Below, in pieces: positions 55,464 to 64,000 of a stretch of 64,000 nt of DNA (position 1 is its first letter; each line of letters starts with the position of its first letter). The DNA lies in contig NZ_CP061274.1 in the NCBI RefSeq assembly GCF_014775655.1, positions 868,001 through 932,000 of the forward strand, read 5' to 3'. The notes under the pieces were generated by a model. It was given only the letters and a program-made list of their open reading frames with translations, made no database searches and was not told where the DNA came from. A program made the translations under genes and the position numbers. Origin of the DNA: Clavibacter zhangzhiyongii. GTDB lineage: Bacteria; Actinomycetota; Actinomycetes; Actinomycetales; Microbacteriaceae.

Positions 55464-57119
55464 GTGCGCATCACCGGTATCGGAGTCGGACACGGAGTGG
55501 CCACAGGGCCCGTGATGCGGATGCCCGACCCGCTTCCCGAGCCCACGACGGAGCCCTTCGCGGGCGACGCCGACGCCGAGGTCGCCCGCGTCGCCGACGC
55601 CCTCGCCGCCACCGCCGACGACCTCGCCGAGCGCGGCGCCCGGGCGGGCGGCGACGCGAAGGACGTGCTCGACGCGCAGTCCCTCATGGCGCGCGACCCC
55701 GCGCTCCTCGACTCGGTCGGCCGGCTCGTCGGCCAGGGCCGCTCGGGCGAGCGCGCCGTCTTCGAGGCGTTCGCCACCTTCCAGGAGCTGCTCACGGGCA
55801 TGGGCGGCTACATGGCCGAGCGGGCGGCGGATCTCGCGGACGTCGCTCAGCGCGTCATCGCCCGGCTCCGCGGCGTGGCCGCGCCCGGCATCCCCACGGC
55901 CGACGCGCCGTTCGTCCTCGTCGCGCGCGACCTCGCCCCGGCCGACACCGCTCTCCTCGAGCTCGACCGCGTGCTCGCGCTCGTCACCACCGACGGCGGC
56001 CCCACCAGCCACACCGCGATCCTCGCCCGCAGCCGCTCCATCCCCGCCATCGTCGGCGCGACGGCCGCGGCCGACCTGGCCGACGGCGACGAGGTCGTGG
56101 TCGACGCGGCGGCCGGCGTCGTGGTCGTCCACCCCGACGACGCCGAGCGCGACGACGCCCTGGGCCGGATCCGCGCCCGCGAGGAGGCGCTCGCCGCCCC
56201 GATCACCGACGGCGCGCTGGCCGACGGCACGCCCGTCCCGCTCCTCGCCAACCTCGGGTCACCGGCCGAGGCCGCCCGCGCCGTCGAGCTCGGCGCCGAG
56301 GGCGTCGGCCTCTTCCGCACCGAGTTCCTGTTCCTCGACGCCGCCGAGGCGCCGTCCGTCGCCGAGCAGACGGCGCAGTACACCGCGCTCCTCGAGGCGT
56401 TCCCCGGCCGCAAGGTCGTCGTCCGCGCTCTCGACGCCGGCGCGGACAAGCCGCTCGCGTTCCTCACCGACGCCCATGAGGAGAACCCCGCCCTCGGCCT
56501 CCGCGGCCTCCGCGCGCTGCGGGCGGCTCCCCAGATCCTGCGCGACCAGCTCACGGCCCTCGCGGCGGCCGACGCCGCCACCGACGCCGACCTCTGGGTG
56601 ATGGCGCCGATGGTCGCCGACGCCGAGGAGTCGGCGTTCTTCGTCGACCTCGGCCGCGAGCTCGGCCTCCGCACCGTCGGGGTCATGGCCGAGGTGCCCT
56701 CCCTCGCCCTCCTCGCCGACCAGGTCGTCGAGGTCGCCGACTTCGTGAGCGTCGGCACCAACGACCTCACGCAGTACACGATGGCGGCCGACCGGATGCT
56801 CGGCTCGGTCGCCTCCTACCAGGACCCGTGGCATCCGGCCGTCCTCCGCCTCGTGCGCGCGCTCGGCGACGCGGGACGCGGATCCGGCACCCCCGTCGGC
56901 ATCTGCGGCGAGGCCGCGGCCGACCCGCTCCTCGCCGTCGTCCTCGTGGGCCTCGGCGCGACGAGCCTCTCGATGACGCCGGCCGCCCTCGCGGACGTCC
57001 GCCTCGAGCTCGGCCGCCGCACCCTGGACGACGCCCGTGCGGCCGCGGAGGCCGTCCTCACCGCGCGCTCCGCCGCAGGGGCGCGCGCCGCCGCCGAGCG
57101 GATCCTCGCCGACCGCTGA
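55464..57119 (+). CDS. ptsI: Phosphoenolpyruvate-protein phosphotransferase (enzyme I)
   Basis: A 551-residue enzyme I of the sugar phosphotransferase system; it passes phosphate from PEP to HPr. The phosphorylated His is His183 in GGPTSHTAILARS. The PEP-binding barrel carries GVGLFRTEFLFLD, MAPMVADAEE, VSVGTNDLTQYTMAADR and the Cys of VGICGEAA. GAGGAG six bases before the GTG supports the start. No HPr (ptsH) gene is near, so its partner is encoded elsewhere. Confidence 0.95.
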   Translation: MRITGIGVGHGVATGPVMRMPDPLPEPTTEPFAGDADAEVARVADALAATADDLAERGARAGGDAKDVLDAQSLMARDPALLDSVGRLVGQGRSGERAVFEAFATFQELLTGMGGYMAERAADLADVAQRVIARLRGVAAPGIPTADAPFVLVARDLAPADTALLELDRVLALVTTDGGPTSHTAILARSRSIPAIVGATAAADLADGDEVVVDAAAGVVVVHPDDAERDDALGRIRAREEALAAPITDGALADGTPVPLLANLGSPAEAARAVELGAEGVGLFRTEFLFLDAAEAPSVAEQTAQYTALLEAFPGRKVVVRALDAGADKPLAFLTDAHEENPALGLRGLRALRAAPQILRDQLTALAAADAATDADLWVMAPMVADAEESAFFVDLGRELGLRTVGVMAEVPSLALLADQVVEVADFVSVGTNDLTQYTMAADRMLGSVASYQDPWHPAVLRLVRALGDAGRGSGTPVGICGEAAADPLLAVVLVGLGATSLSMTPAALADVRLELGRRTLDDARAAAEAVLTARSAAGARAAAERILADR

Positions 57120-57157
57120 CGCACGGGCCCGCGCCCCGCGCGGACCCGGACACGACG

Positions 57158-57191
57158 ACGGCCCCGCCGCTCCGAGGAGCTGCGGGGCCGT
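57158..57191. terminator. Bidirectional hairpin between ptsI and sdhB
   Basis: ACGGCCCCGC (57158-57167) pairs with 57182-57191, and an inner GCTCC/GGAGC pair extends the stem past a one-base mismatch. It sits between convergent genes. No T-run. Confidence 0.7.
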
Positions 57192-57214
57192 GCGTCTGCG
57201 GGGGAGCGGTGTCG

Positions 57215-57976
57215 CTACGCCTTGCCGCGCATGATCGCCTGCTTGACCTCGGCGATCGCCTGCGTCACCTGGATGCCGCGCGGGCACGCCTCGGAGCAGT
57301 TGAAGGTCGTGCGGCAGCGCCACACGCCCTCCTTGTCGTTGAGGATGTCGAGGCGCACGTTCGACTCGTCGCGCGAGTCGAAGATGAAGCGGTGCGCGTT
57401 GACGATGGCGGCCGGGCCGAAGTACTGGCCGTCCGTCCAGAAGACGGGGCACGACGACGTGCACGCGGCGCAGAGGATGCACTTGGTGGTGTCGTCGAAG
57501 CGGGCGCGCTCGGCCGCGGACTGGATCCGCTCCTTGCCCTTCTCCGGCTTCGTGTTCGAGATGAGGAACGGCTGCACGTCGCGGAACGACTCGAAGAACG
57601 GCTCCATGTCGACGACCAGGTCCTTCTCCAGCGGCAGGCCCTTGATGGCCTCCACGTAGATGGGCTGGTCGATGTCGAGGTCCTTGATGAGCGTCTTGCA
57701 CGCCAGGCGGTTGCGGCCGTTGATGCGCATCGCGTCGGATCCGCACACGCCGTGCGCGCAGGAGCGGCGGAAGGTCAGCGACCCGTCCTGCTCCCACTTG
57801 ATCTTGTGCAGCGCGTCGAGGATCCGGTCGGTCGGGTACACCTCGACGTCGAAGTCCTCCCACCTCGGCTCGGCGTCCTGGCCGGGGAGGTAGCGGCGGA
57901 TGATGAGGGTCACCGTGAAGGTGGGGATGGCGGACGCCTCTCCCGCGGGGGGTGCGTCCAGGGTTGCGGTGCTCAC
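57215..57976 (-). CDS. sdhB: Succinate dehydrogenase iron-sulfur subunit
   Basis: A 253-residue subunit that passes electrons from the flavoprotein to the quinone site. Cluster ligands: [2Fe-2S] in RRSCAHGVCGSDAM plus the Cys in RLACKTL, then CILCAACTSSCPVFW and FNCSEACPRGI for the [4Fe-4S] and [3Fe-4S] clusters. It starts at GTG, 58 bases after sdhA, and ends the operon. Confidence 0.96.
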   Translation of the reverse strand: MSTATLDAPPAGEASAIPTFTVTLIIRRYLPGQDAEPRWEDFDVEVYPTDRILDALHKIKWEQDGSLTFRRSCAHGVCGSDAMRINGRNRLACKTLIKDLDIDQPIYVEAIKGLPLEKDLVVDMEPFFESFRDVQPFLISNTKPEKGKERIQSAAERARFDDTTKCILCAACTSSCPVFWTDGQYFGPAAIVNAHRFIFDSRDESNVRLDILNDKEGVWRCRTTFNCSEACPRGIQVTQAIAEVKQAIMRGKA

Positions 57977-58034
57977 GGGTGCGTTCCTATTCCGTAGGTG
58001 GTGCGGTGACGTGCGGCGGCGCTGACCTCGTGGG

Positions 58035-59858
58035 TCAGTACTTCCGCTCCATCGGCTGGTAGTTCGTGATGACCACGGGCTTGGTGCTCAGCTTGATGTG
58101 GTCGCCGGCGTCGGTGCTGTGCGCGTCGCCGGTGAGGTACGCCATGGTGTGGACCATGTAGTTCTCGTCGTCCCGCTTGGGGTAGTCCTCGCGGAAGTGG
58201 CCGCCGCGGCTCTCCTTGCGGTACATCGCCGAGTAGACGACGACCTCCGCGAGGTCGAGAAGGAAGCCGAGCTCGATGGCCTCGAGCAGGTCCGTGTTGA
58301 ACCGCTGGCCCTTGTCCTGCACCTGGATGTTCGTGTACCGCTCGCGCAGGTCGGCGATCACCTTGGTGACCTCGATCAGCGTGTCCTCGGTGCGGAACAC
58401 CTGGGCGTTGCGGTCCATCGACTCCTGCAGCTCGCGGCGGAGCGTCGAGATCCGCTCGGTGCCGTTCGAGTTGCGGGCGCCCTCGACGAGGCCCTTCACG
58501 AAGTCGGCGGCGTCCGCGGGCAGCGGCGTGAAGTCGACGCCCTTCACGTACTCGGCCGCGTAGTTGCCCGCGCGCTTGCCGAACACGTTGATGTCGAGGA
58601 GCGAGTTGGTGCCGAGGCGGTTGGATCCGTGGACCGACACGCACGCGCACTCGCCGGCGGCGTACAGGCCGGGCACGACGGTCGTGTTGTCGGAGAGGAC
58701 CTCGGCCTTGATGTTCGTGGGGATGCCGCCCATCGCGTAGTGCGCGGTCGGCAGCACGGGCACGGGCTCCGTGTAGGGCTCGACGCCGAGGTACGTGCGC
58801 GCGAACTCCGTGATGTCGGGGAGCTTCGCGTCGATGACCGCGGGCTCGAGGTGCGTGATGTCGAGGTAGACGTAGTCCTTGTTCGGGCCCGCTCCCCGTC
58901 CCTCGCGGATCTCGGTGGCCATGCAGCGCGCGACGATGTCGCGGGGCGCGAGGTCCTTGATCGTCGGGGCGTACCGCTCCATGAAGCGCTCGCCCTCGCT
59001 GTTGCGGAGGATCGCGCCCTCGCCGCGGGCCGCCTCCGACAGGAGGATGCCGAGGCCGGCGAGCCCGGTCGGGTGGAACTGGAAGAACTCCATGTCCTCC
59101 AGCGGCAGGCCCTTGCGCCAGATGATCCCGACGCCGTCGCCCGTGAGGGTGTGCGCGTTCGAGGTCGTCTTGTAGATCTTGCCGAAGCCGCCGGTGGCGA
59201 AGATGACGGCCTTCGACTGGAAGACGTGGATCTCGCCGGTCGACAGCTCGAGGGCCACGACGCCCGCGGGCTGCTCCTTGCCGTCGACCTCGGCCATGAC
59301 GAGGTCGAGCACGTAGAACTCGTTGAAGAAGTTGATGCCGAACTTGACGCAGTTCTGGTACAGCGTCTGCAGGATCATGTGGCCCGTGCGGTCGGCCGCG
59401 TAGCAGGAGCGGCGGACGGGGCTCTTGCCGTGGTCGGCCGTGTGACCGCCGAAGCGGCGCTGGTCGATCTTGCCGTCGGGCGTGCGGTTGAAGGGCAGGC
59501 CCATGTTCTCGAGGTCGATGACCGCGTCGATGGCCTCCTTGGCGAGGATCTCCGCCGCGTCCTGGTCGACGAGGTAGTCGCCGCCCTTGACGGTGTCGAA
59601 GGTGTGCCACTCCCAGCTGTCCTCCTCGACGTTCGCGAGCGCCGCGGCCATGCCGCCCTGCGCCGCGCCCGTGTGGGAGCGGGTGGGGTACAGCTTCGAG
59701 ATGACGGCCGTGTTCGCCTGCGGTCCCGCCTCGATCGCGGCGCGCATGCCGGCGCCGCCCGCACCCACGATCACGATGTCGAACTGGTGGTAGTGGACGC
59801 CGTCCACGATGGTGCTCGCGGAGGGCTGGGGACCGGGGGTGGCGGTGTCGGTGGTCAC
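58035..59858 (-). CDS. sdhA: Succinate dehydrogenase flavoprotein subunit
   Basis: A 607-residue FAD-linked dehydrogenase. FAD fold [18 protein letters not shown], the covalent FAD His in [18 protein letters not shown], and the active-site Arg region [13 protein letters not shown]. It oxidises succinate to fumarate. The GTG at 59858 gives an N-terminus of usual length; a longer reading frame runs into sdhD and is not real. No clear ribosome site is seen except a weak GAAAGAG. Confidence 0.96.
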   Translation of the reverse strand: MTTDTATPGPQPSASTIVDGVHYHQFDIVIVGAGGAGMRAAIEAGPQANTAVISKLYPTRSHTGAAQGGMAAALANVEEDSWEWHTFDTVKGGDYLVDQDAAEILAKEAIDAVIDLENMGLPFNRTPDGKIDQRRFGGHTADHGKSPVRRSCYAADRTGHMILQTLYQNCVKFGINFFNEFYVLDLVMAEVDGKEQPAGVVALELSTGEIHVFQSKAVIFATGGFGKIYKTTSNAHTLTGDGVGIIWRKGLPLEDMEFFQFHPTGLAGLGILLSEAARGEGAILRNSEGERFMERYAPTIKDLAPRDIVARCMATEIREGRGAGPNKDYVYLDITHLEPAVIDAKLPDITEFARTYLGVEPYTEPVPVLPTAHYAMGGIPTNIKAEVLSDNTTVVPGLYAAGECACVSVHGSNRLGTNSLLDINVFGKRAGNYAAEYVKGVDFTPLPADAADFVKGLVEGARNSNGTERISTLRRELQESMDRNAQVFRTEDTLIEVTKVIADLRERYTNIQVQDKGQRFNTDLLEAIELGFLLDLAEVVVYSAMYRKESRGGHFREDYPKRDDENYMVHTMAYLTGDAHSTDAGDHIKLSTKPVVITNYQPMERKY

Positions 59859-59890
59859 AGGGCTCTTTCTCGAGGCGGAAGGGGGAGCGA

Positions 59891-60355
59891 CTAGAGGTCG
59901 CCGCAGAAGGCGGGGAGGAGGTCCGCGGGCTGGCCGGCGGGGCACGGGTCGAACGTGAAGACCACGAGGGTGCCGAGCACGAGGAGGACCACGGTGGACG
60001 CGACGAGCGCGCCCTTCAGGATCTTCCGGGTGCGGGGCGACGCCGCGTAGTCGTTCACGAGCGTGCGCATGCCGTTGGCGCCGTGGATGACCGCGAGCCA
60101 GAGCAGCGCGATGTCCCACACCTTCCAGAACGGGTCGGACAGCTTGCCGCCGACGAACGCGAAGTCGATGGCCTTGATGCCCTCGCCGTTGATGAGGTTG
60201 ACGTAGAGGTGGCCGAAGATGAGCACGACGAGCACGACGCCCGAGGCGCGCATGTACATCCAGCCCCACTTCTCCCAGTTCACGCCGCCCTGGGGGCGGG
60301 GCTGCCTGGCCTGGCGGGGACGCTCGACGCTCACCTGCTGTGCGATGTCGCTCAT
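59891..60355 (-). CDS. sdhD: Succinate dehydrogenase membrane anchor subunit D
   Basis: A 154-residue subunit with three helices (about 37-55, 80-98 and 115-136). [20 protein letters not shown] holds the probable heme-ligand His, and the region [23 protein letters not shown] is typical of actinobacterial SdhD. The ATG follows the sdhC stop by two bases. It ends in a 20-residue extracytoplasmic tail with two Cys. Confidence 0.9.
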   Translation of the reverse strand: MSDIAQQVSVERPRQARQPRPQGGVNWEKWGWMYMRASGVVLVVLIFGHLYVNLINGEGIKAIDFAFVGGKLSDPFWKVWDIALLWLAVIHGANGMRTLVNDYAASPRTRKILKGALVASTVVLLVLGTLVVFTFDPCPAGQPADLLPAFCGDL

Positions 60356-60357
60356 GG

Positions 60358-60792
60358 TCAGATCCATCCCGCTTCGCTGAACACGTTCATGAGGTGGCGC
60401 GGCACGAAGCCGGCCATGAGCACCACCCACAGGCCGATGACCACGTAGAACATGAGGCGCTGGTGCTTGGCGCCGAAGCGCCAGAAGTCGATGAGGATGA
60501 TCCGCAGCCCGTTGAGCGCGTGGAACCCGATGGCTCCGACGAGCGCGACCTCGCCGATGCCCATGACCGGGTTCTTGTACGTGCCGATGACCGCGTTGTA
60601 GGCCTCGGGGCTCACGCGGATGAGGCTCGTGTCGAGCACGTGCACGAGGAGGAAGAAGAAGATGGACACGCCGGTGATGCGGTGCAGCACCCAGGACCAC
60701 ATGCCCTCGCGGCCCCGGTACAGCGTCCCGGCGGGGACCTTCGGTGCGCGCGAGCTCTGCGGCTCCCGGGTTCCTGTCGTCTTGATGGACAC
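60358..60792 (-). CDS. sdhC: Succinate dehydrogenase cytochrome b subunit C
   Basis: A 144-residue subunit with three helices. [20 protein letters not shown] and the next His (VHVLDTSL) are typical of the heme b region. The GTG at 60792 is chosen because GGGAGG lies eight bases upstream; the longer frame reaching 60861 begins only a base or two after the -10 box and cannot be translated from that promoter. First gene of the sdhCDAB operon. Confidence 0.92.
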   Translation of the reverse strand: MSIKTTGTREPQSSRAPKVPAGTLYRGREGMWSWVLHRITGVSIFFFLLVHVLDTSLIRVSPEAYNAVIGTYKNPVMGIGEVALVGAIGFHALNGLRIILIDFWRFGAKHQRLMFYVVIGLWVVLMAGFVPRHLMNVFSEAGWI

Positions 60793-60862
60793 GGAACGAC
60801 CCTCCCTGATGCTGGTGCCCCGTGGGCGGAGCGCCTCCGCGCTGACGTTGCGCGAGGTCACC

Positions 60863-60868
60863 AGTCTA
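60863..60868 (-). promoter_or_regulatory. -10 box of the sdhCDAB operon
   Basis: TAGACT on the minus strand would give a leader of about 60 bases to the GTG of sdhC. Confidence 0.5.
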
Positions 60869-60893
60869 CGGCCGCCCTCCGCGCGGCTGCCCG

Positions 60894-60907
60894 TTAGGGC
60901 ACCCTAA
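60894..60907. promoter_or_regulatory. Inverted repeat upstream of the sdh promoter
   Basis: TTAGGG and CCCTAA are separated by CA. This AT-containing palindrome lies just beyond the expected -35 region of the sdh promoter and might bind a regulator. It recalls the TTAGG/CCTAA halves of iron-regulator boxes but the spacing differs. Confidence 0.4.
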
Positions 60908-60932
60908 GGGGCCGGGCGTCCGCGCGTCCCGG

Positions 60933-62108
60933 TCAGGCGCCGACGGGCACCGGGCCGGCGCCCGCGGGATCCGCCGTCTGCAGCGCCGAGCGACGGGCCG
61001 AGACGGCACGGCCGTAGTGCCCGATGAGCTCGTCGCCGATGGTCGCCCAGGAGCGGCCGAGGACCGCGCGGCGCCCGGCCTCGCCCATGCGGAGGCGCAT
61101 CGGCTCGCTCGCGACGAGCTGGTCCACGAGGCGGCGGAGGTCGGCGTCGCGCGGCGACGCGGGGTCGAAGAGGAAGCCGTCGGTGCCGTGGTCGACGAGG
61201 TCGATCGGGCCGCCCGCGTGCGGGGCGACCACGGGCAGCCCGGACGCGTGCGCCTCCTGCACCGTCTGGCCGAACGTCTCCTCCGTGCCGGTGTGCACGA
61301 AGACGTCCATCGCGGCGTAGGCGGCGGCGAGCTCGCGACCGCCGACGCGGCCGAGCCACGTCACGGGCATCCCCGCGAGCGCGCGCCGGGCCGATGCCTG
61401 GCTCGGGCCGTCGCCCGCGATGAGGAAGCGCACGCCGCGGATCCCCCGGAGCGCCTGCAGCCGCTCGAGCTGCTTCTCGGGGGCGATGCGGCCGACGTAC
61501 CCGACGACGGTCTCGCCGCCGGGCGCGACGCGGTGGCGGAGCGCGACCGCGTCCTCCATGGCGCGGTTGCGGGGGTGGTAGCGGTCGAGGTCGACGCCGC
61601 GGCCCCAGCGGGCCACGCGCTCGACGCCCGCCGCGGCGAGGTCGGCCGCCGCGGCGCTCGAGGGCGCGAGGGTCAGGTCGGCGCCCTGGTGGATCCAGCG
61701 CACGAGCCGCCAGACGTAGGGCGCGGTCGCGGCGAGGCGGTTGCGGCGGGCGTACCCGGCGACGTCCGTCTGGAACACGGCCACCGACGGGGTGTCGATG
61801 CGCGTCGCGGCCGCGATGGCCTGCGCGCCGAGGAAGAGGGGGGACGCGGCGTGCAGCACGTCCGGCGCGAAGTCGGTGAGGAGGCGCAGCACGTGCGGGC
61901 TCGGGATCCCGACGGGGAACTGCCGGTAGGCGATGGCCGGGACGCCGTGCACGCGGAAGCCCGCGAACTCGGCGGGGGCGCCCGCGTCCGGGGCGATGAC
62001 GAGGACCTCGTGCCCGCGGTCCCGCAGGTGCTCGAGCACCCGGCAGACGCTGGTGGTGACGCCGTTGACGGTGGGCAGGAAGCTCTCGCTGACGACGGCT
62101 ACGCGCAT
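60933..62108 (-). CDS. Glycosyltransferase family 4 (mannosyltransferase-like)
   Basis: A 391-residue GT-B fold glycosyltransferase. N-terminal VVSESFLPTVNGVTTSV, the hinge region VGYVGRIAPEKQLERL, and the donor-site EETFGQTVQEAHASGLPVVAP with the E-x7-E pattern. The sequence resembles GDP-mannose-dependent alpha-mannosyltransferases (PimB/MgtA type) that build lipomannan-like glycolipids. The divergent neighbour manC makes GDP-mannose, which supports this. TAGCGT seven bases before the ATG suggests a leaderless mRNA. Confidence 0.88.
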   Translation of the reverse strand: MRVAVVSESFLPTVNGVTTSVCRVLEHLRDRGHEVLVIAPDAGAPAEFAGFRVHGVPAIAYRQFPVGIPSPHVLRLLTDFAPDVLHAASPLFLGAQAIAAATRIDTPSVAVFQTDVAGYARRNRLAATAPYVWRLVRWIHQGADLTLAPSSAAAADLAAAGVERVARWGRGVDLDRYHPRNRAMEDAVALRHRVAPGGETVVGYVGRIAPEKQLERLQALRGIRGVRFLIAGDGPSQASARRALAGMPVTWLGRVGGRELAAAYAAMDVFVHTGTEETFGQTVQEAHASGLPVVAPHAGGPIDLVDHGTDGFLFDPASPRDADLRRLVDQLVASEPMRLRMGEAGRRAVLGRSWATIGDELIGHYGRAVSARRSALQTADPAGAGPVPVGA

Positions 62109-62115
62109 GCCCACG

Positions 62116-62121
62116 ACGCTA
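62116..62121 (-). promoter_or_regulatory. -10 box of the glycosyltransferase gene, leaderless geometry
   Basis: TAGCGT on the minus strand, seven bases, then the ATG at 62108. Confidence 0.5.
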
Positions 62122-62213
62122 GGCACCCGCGCCGTCGCGGCTCCCGCGACGCCGTGAACGCCCCGTTGCGGGAGCGTGAACTCGGCGCCTCCGGGCGGCT
62201 CCCAGCCAGCCGA

Positions 62214-62219
62214 TAGGGT
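62214..62219 (+). promoter_or_regulatory. -10 box of manC, leaderless geometry
   Basis: TAGGGT, seven bases, then the ATG at 62227. Divergent from the glycosyltransferase promoter. Confidence 0.5.
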
Positions 62220-62226
62220 GAGGGGC

Positions 62227-63348
62227 ATGGCCGAGAAGACGAGCGCGATCTCCCGTTTCTACAGCGTGATCCCCGCGGGAGGCGTGGGCTCCCGTCTCTG
62301 GCCGCTCTCGCGTGCCGACGCCCCGAAGTTCCTCCACGACCTCACGGGATCCGGCCGCACGCTCCTGCGCGACACGTGGGAGCGGCTCGCGCCCCTCTCC
62401 GGCGAGGAGCGGATCATGGTCGTCACCGGCCGCGCGCACCGCGCCGCCGTCGAGGCGCAGCTGCCCGAGCTCGCCGACCCGAACGTCGTCCTCGAGAGCG
62501 AGGGCCGCGACAGCACGGCGGCCATCGCGCTCGCCGCCGCGATCCTCGAGCGCCGCGAGCCGGGCGTCATCATCGGCTCGTTCGCGGCCGACCACGTGAT
62601 CTCCGACCCCGACCTCTTCCGCGACACGGTCCGCGAGGCCGTCATCGCCGCGGACGCCGGGTACATCACCACCATCGGCATCACGCCGACCGAGCCCGCC
62701 ACCGGCTTCGGCTACATCCACACGGGCAAGGCGCTGAGCATCGAGGACGCCCCGCACGCGCTCGAGGTCGCCTCCTTCGTGGAGAAGCCGAGCATCGGCG
62801 TCGCACGCGGCTACGTGAAGGGCGGCACGCACCTCTGGAACGCCGGCATGTTCATCGCCCGGGCCGACCGCCTGCTCGAGGAGCTCGGCCGCACGGAGCC
62901 GGAGCTGCTGAAGGGCGTGCTCGAGCTCGCCGAGGCGTGGGACACCGCCGAGCGCGGCGTGGTCGTCGACCGCGTCTGGCCGAACCTCAAGAAGATCGCC
63001 ATCGACTACTCGGTCGCCGAGCCCGCCGCCGCACGCGGGGCCCTTGCCGTCATCCCCGGCCGCTTCACGTGGGACGACGTGGGCGACTTCGCCTCCGTCG
63101 CCAAGATGCACTCGAGCGGCCGCAAGTCCGACCTCGTCATCCTGGGCGAGGACGCGCGCGTGCTCTCGGACGCCTCGAGCGGCATCGTCGTCGCCAACAG
63201 CAAGCGCGTCATCAGCCTCATCGGTGTGCGCGACATCGTCGTCGTCGACACCCCGGACGCCCTCCTCGTGACCACCAAGGAGAACGCGCAGCGCGTGAAG
63301 AGCGTGGTGGACGCGCTCAAGCTCAGCGGCGGGACGGACGTCCTGTAA
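62227..63348 (+). CDS. manC: Mannose-1-phosphate guanylyltransferase
   Basis: A 373-residue nucleotidyltransferase that makes GDP-mannose. Motifs: VIPAGGVGSRLWPLSR (GTP-binding loop), IGSFAADHVISD (metal Asp), FGYIHTGKAL and SFVEKPSIGVARGYV. The C-terminal isomerase domain of bifunctional enzymes is absent. It sits head-to-head with the mannosyltransferase, so both probably feed cell-envelope glycan synthesis. Confidence 0.93.
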   Translation: MAEKTSAISRFYSVIPAGGVGSRLWPLSRADAPKFLHDLTGSGRTLLRDTWERLAPLSGEERIMVVTGRAHRAAVEAQLPELADPNVVLESEGRDSTAAIALAAAILERREPGVIIGSFAADHVISDPDLFRDTVREAVIAADAGYITTIGITPTEPATGFGYIHTGKALSIEDAPHALEVASFVEKPSIGVARGYVKGGTHLWNAGMFIARADRLLEELGRTEPELLKGVLELAEAWDTAERGVVVDRVWPNLKKIAIDYSVAEPAAARGALAVIPGRFTWDDVGDFASVAKMHSSGRKSDLVILGEDARVLSDASSGIVVANSKRVISLIGVRDIVVVDTPDALLVTTKENAQRVKSVVDALKLSGGTDVL

Positions 63349-63365
63349 CGAAGGGGCAACGATCC

Positions 63366-63385
63366 CCCGCGGGGGTTTCCGCGGG
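63366..63385. terminator. Short hairpin after manC
   Basis: CCCGCGG (63366-63372) pairs with CCGCGGG (63379-63385) around GGGTTT. It follows manC by 18 bases. The stem is only 7 bp. Confidence 0.4.
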
Positions 63386-63410
63386 TGGAGAGCGCCCGGA
63401 GCCGCGCCGT

Positions 63411-63416
63411 TAGATT
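63411..63416 (+). promoter_or_regulatory. -10 box of the BMP lipoprotein gene, leaderless geometry
   Basis: TAGATT, six bases, then the ATG at 63423. Confidence 0.55.
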
Positions 63417-63422
63417 CCGGGG

Positions 63423-64000
63423 ATGCCCCGCACCCCGCGCGTCCTCCGCATCGCCTCCCTGCCCTTCGCCCTCCTCGCCGCCGCGTCCCTCGCGGGATGC
63501 GGCGCGGCCCCCGAGCCCGGCGCCACCGGCTCGGCCGACGCGGGCGAGTACTGCGCCCGCATGGTCACGAACTCCGGCGGCCTCCAGGACCGCTCCTTCA
63601 ACCAGTCGAGCTGGGAGGGGCTGCAGCGCGCCGAGCAGGAGCTGGGGATCCAGGCCGACGTCCTCGTCTCCACCTCGGAGACCGACCTCGCGCCGAACGT
63701 CGAGCAGGCGGTCGGGACGGGCTGCGGCTTCGTCCTCACGGTGGGCTACGAGCTGGCCGAGGCCACCTCGGCGGCGGCGGCCGAGAACCCGGACGTGCAC
63801 TTCTCGATCGTCGACGAGGTCGTCGACGCCCCCAACGTCAAGCCGCTCGTCTTCGACACGGCGCAGGCCTCCTACCTCGCGGGCTACCTCGCGGCGGGCG
63901 TGAGCGAGACGGGCAAGGTCGGCACGTTCGGCGGCGGCAACCAGCCGCCCGTCACCCTCTTCATGGACGGCTTCGTCGACGGCGTCGCCGCGTACAACCA
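63423..64000 (+). CDS. BMP-family ABC substrate-binding lipoprotein (5' part)
   Basis: The first 192 residues of a basic-membrane-protein (Med/TmpC) lipoprotein; the rest lies beyond the window. The signal sequence ends in LAGC (Cys26). The mature region shows LQDRSFNQSSWEGLQRAEQ, the conserved Med/Bmp start, followed by VGYELAEATSAAAAENPDV and KVGTFGGGNQPPVTLFMDGF. Family members bind nucleosides for ABC import. Translation can start right at the mRNA 5' end. Confidence 0.92.
   Translation, partial: MPRTPRVLRIASLPFALLAAASLAGCGAAPEPGATGSADAGEYCARMVTNSGGLQDRSFNQSSWEGLQRAEQELGIQADVLVSTSETDLAPNVEQAVGTGCGFVLTVGYELAEATSAAAAENPDVHFSIVDEVVDAPNVKPLVFDTAQASYLAGYLAAGVSETGKVGTFGGGNQPPVTLFMDGFVDGVAAYN

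Noticed and set aside
58098-59894. A 598-codon plus-strand frame opposite sdhA
   Set aside because: Shadow of sdhA, which carries all catalytic residues; composition is the usual antisense pattern.
60793-60861. Longer N-terminus for SdhC
   Set aside because: The extension begins only a base or two after the promoter -10 box; GGGAGG supports the GTG at 60792.
60894-60907. A true DtxR/IdeR iron box upstream of sdhC
   Set aside because: Half-sites are similar but the 14-bp layout does not match the 19-bp consensus, so I list it only as an unknown palindrome.

Overview
The window is one contiguous piece of a very GC-rich actinobacterial chromosome. Frequent GTG starts, ATGA/GTGA/TGATG gene overlaps, TANNNT -10 boxes placed directly before start codons and the gene order point to the Microbacteriaceae. 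A Clavibacter-like plant-associated species is my best guess; this is inference from gene content and base composition, not a database match. I see no insertion sequence, phage, plasmid or CRISPR signature. It reads as ordinary chromosome with a few accessory islands.

Layout. 1-5.2 kb: the end of an acyltransferase, tRNA-Pro, a ponA-type class A penicillin-binding protein with a coupled metallophosphoesterase, then a DUF4177 protein and a RidA protein. 5.2-16.2 kb: acetyl-CoA synthetase, a small Tad/Flp pilus-type locus (ATPase, apparent TadB-TadC fusion, DUF4244 prepilin-like protein, TadE-like protein, Rv3654c-like protein), then topA-tmk-holB. From memory, this order resembles the Mycobacterium tuberculosis Rv3683-Rv3644c region, so it is an old actinobacterial core block. 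16.2-23.1 kb: secreted alpha/beta hydrolase, a (CCGG)9 repeat, tRNA-Thr, dacB, pncA, aldehyde dehydrogenase, SpoU methyltransferase. 23.2-33.3 kb: three ABC/MFS transport units, ribokinase, a membrane-tethered XRE protein and a PRC-barrel/DUF2382 protein.

33.4-39.8 kb is a self-contained carbohydrate-uptake operon: substrate-binding lipoprotein, two permeases, a cytoplasmic family 3 glycoside hydrolase and a LacI regulator, with an 18-bp palindromic operator just downstream of the promoter. It has no ATPase of its own. 39.8-47.6 kb is accessory: an Ig-like secreted protein, a MOSC protein with a coupled 31-codon ORF, and three MFS transporters, two of them tandem paralogues. 47.6-51.4 kb is the riboflavin operon (ribD-ribE-ribBA-ribH) behind an FMN riboswitch. 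51.5-57.1 kb holds a HAD hydrolase, trpS, xthA, a BrkB/YihY membrane protein and ptsI without ptsH. 57.2-60.9 kb is the succinate dehydrogenase operon sdhCDAB. 60.9-64 kb has a group 4 glycosyltransferase divergent from manC, then a BMP-family lipoprotein cut by the window edge.

Three signals run across the whole window: many leaderless promoters, strong hairpins without T-tracts at gene ends, and a large excess of the palindrome GGATCC in all reading frames. The most unusual local features are the compact Tad locus (fused TadBC and a prepilin with about 105 leader residues), the (CCGG)9 cruciform-capable repeat, and the lone Ig-like secreted protein.
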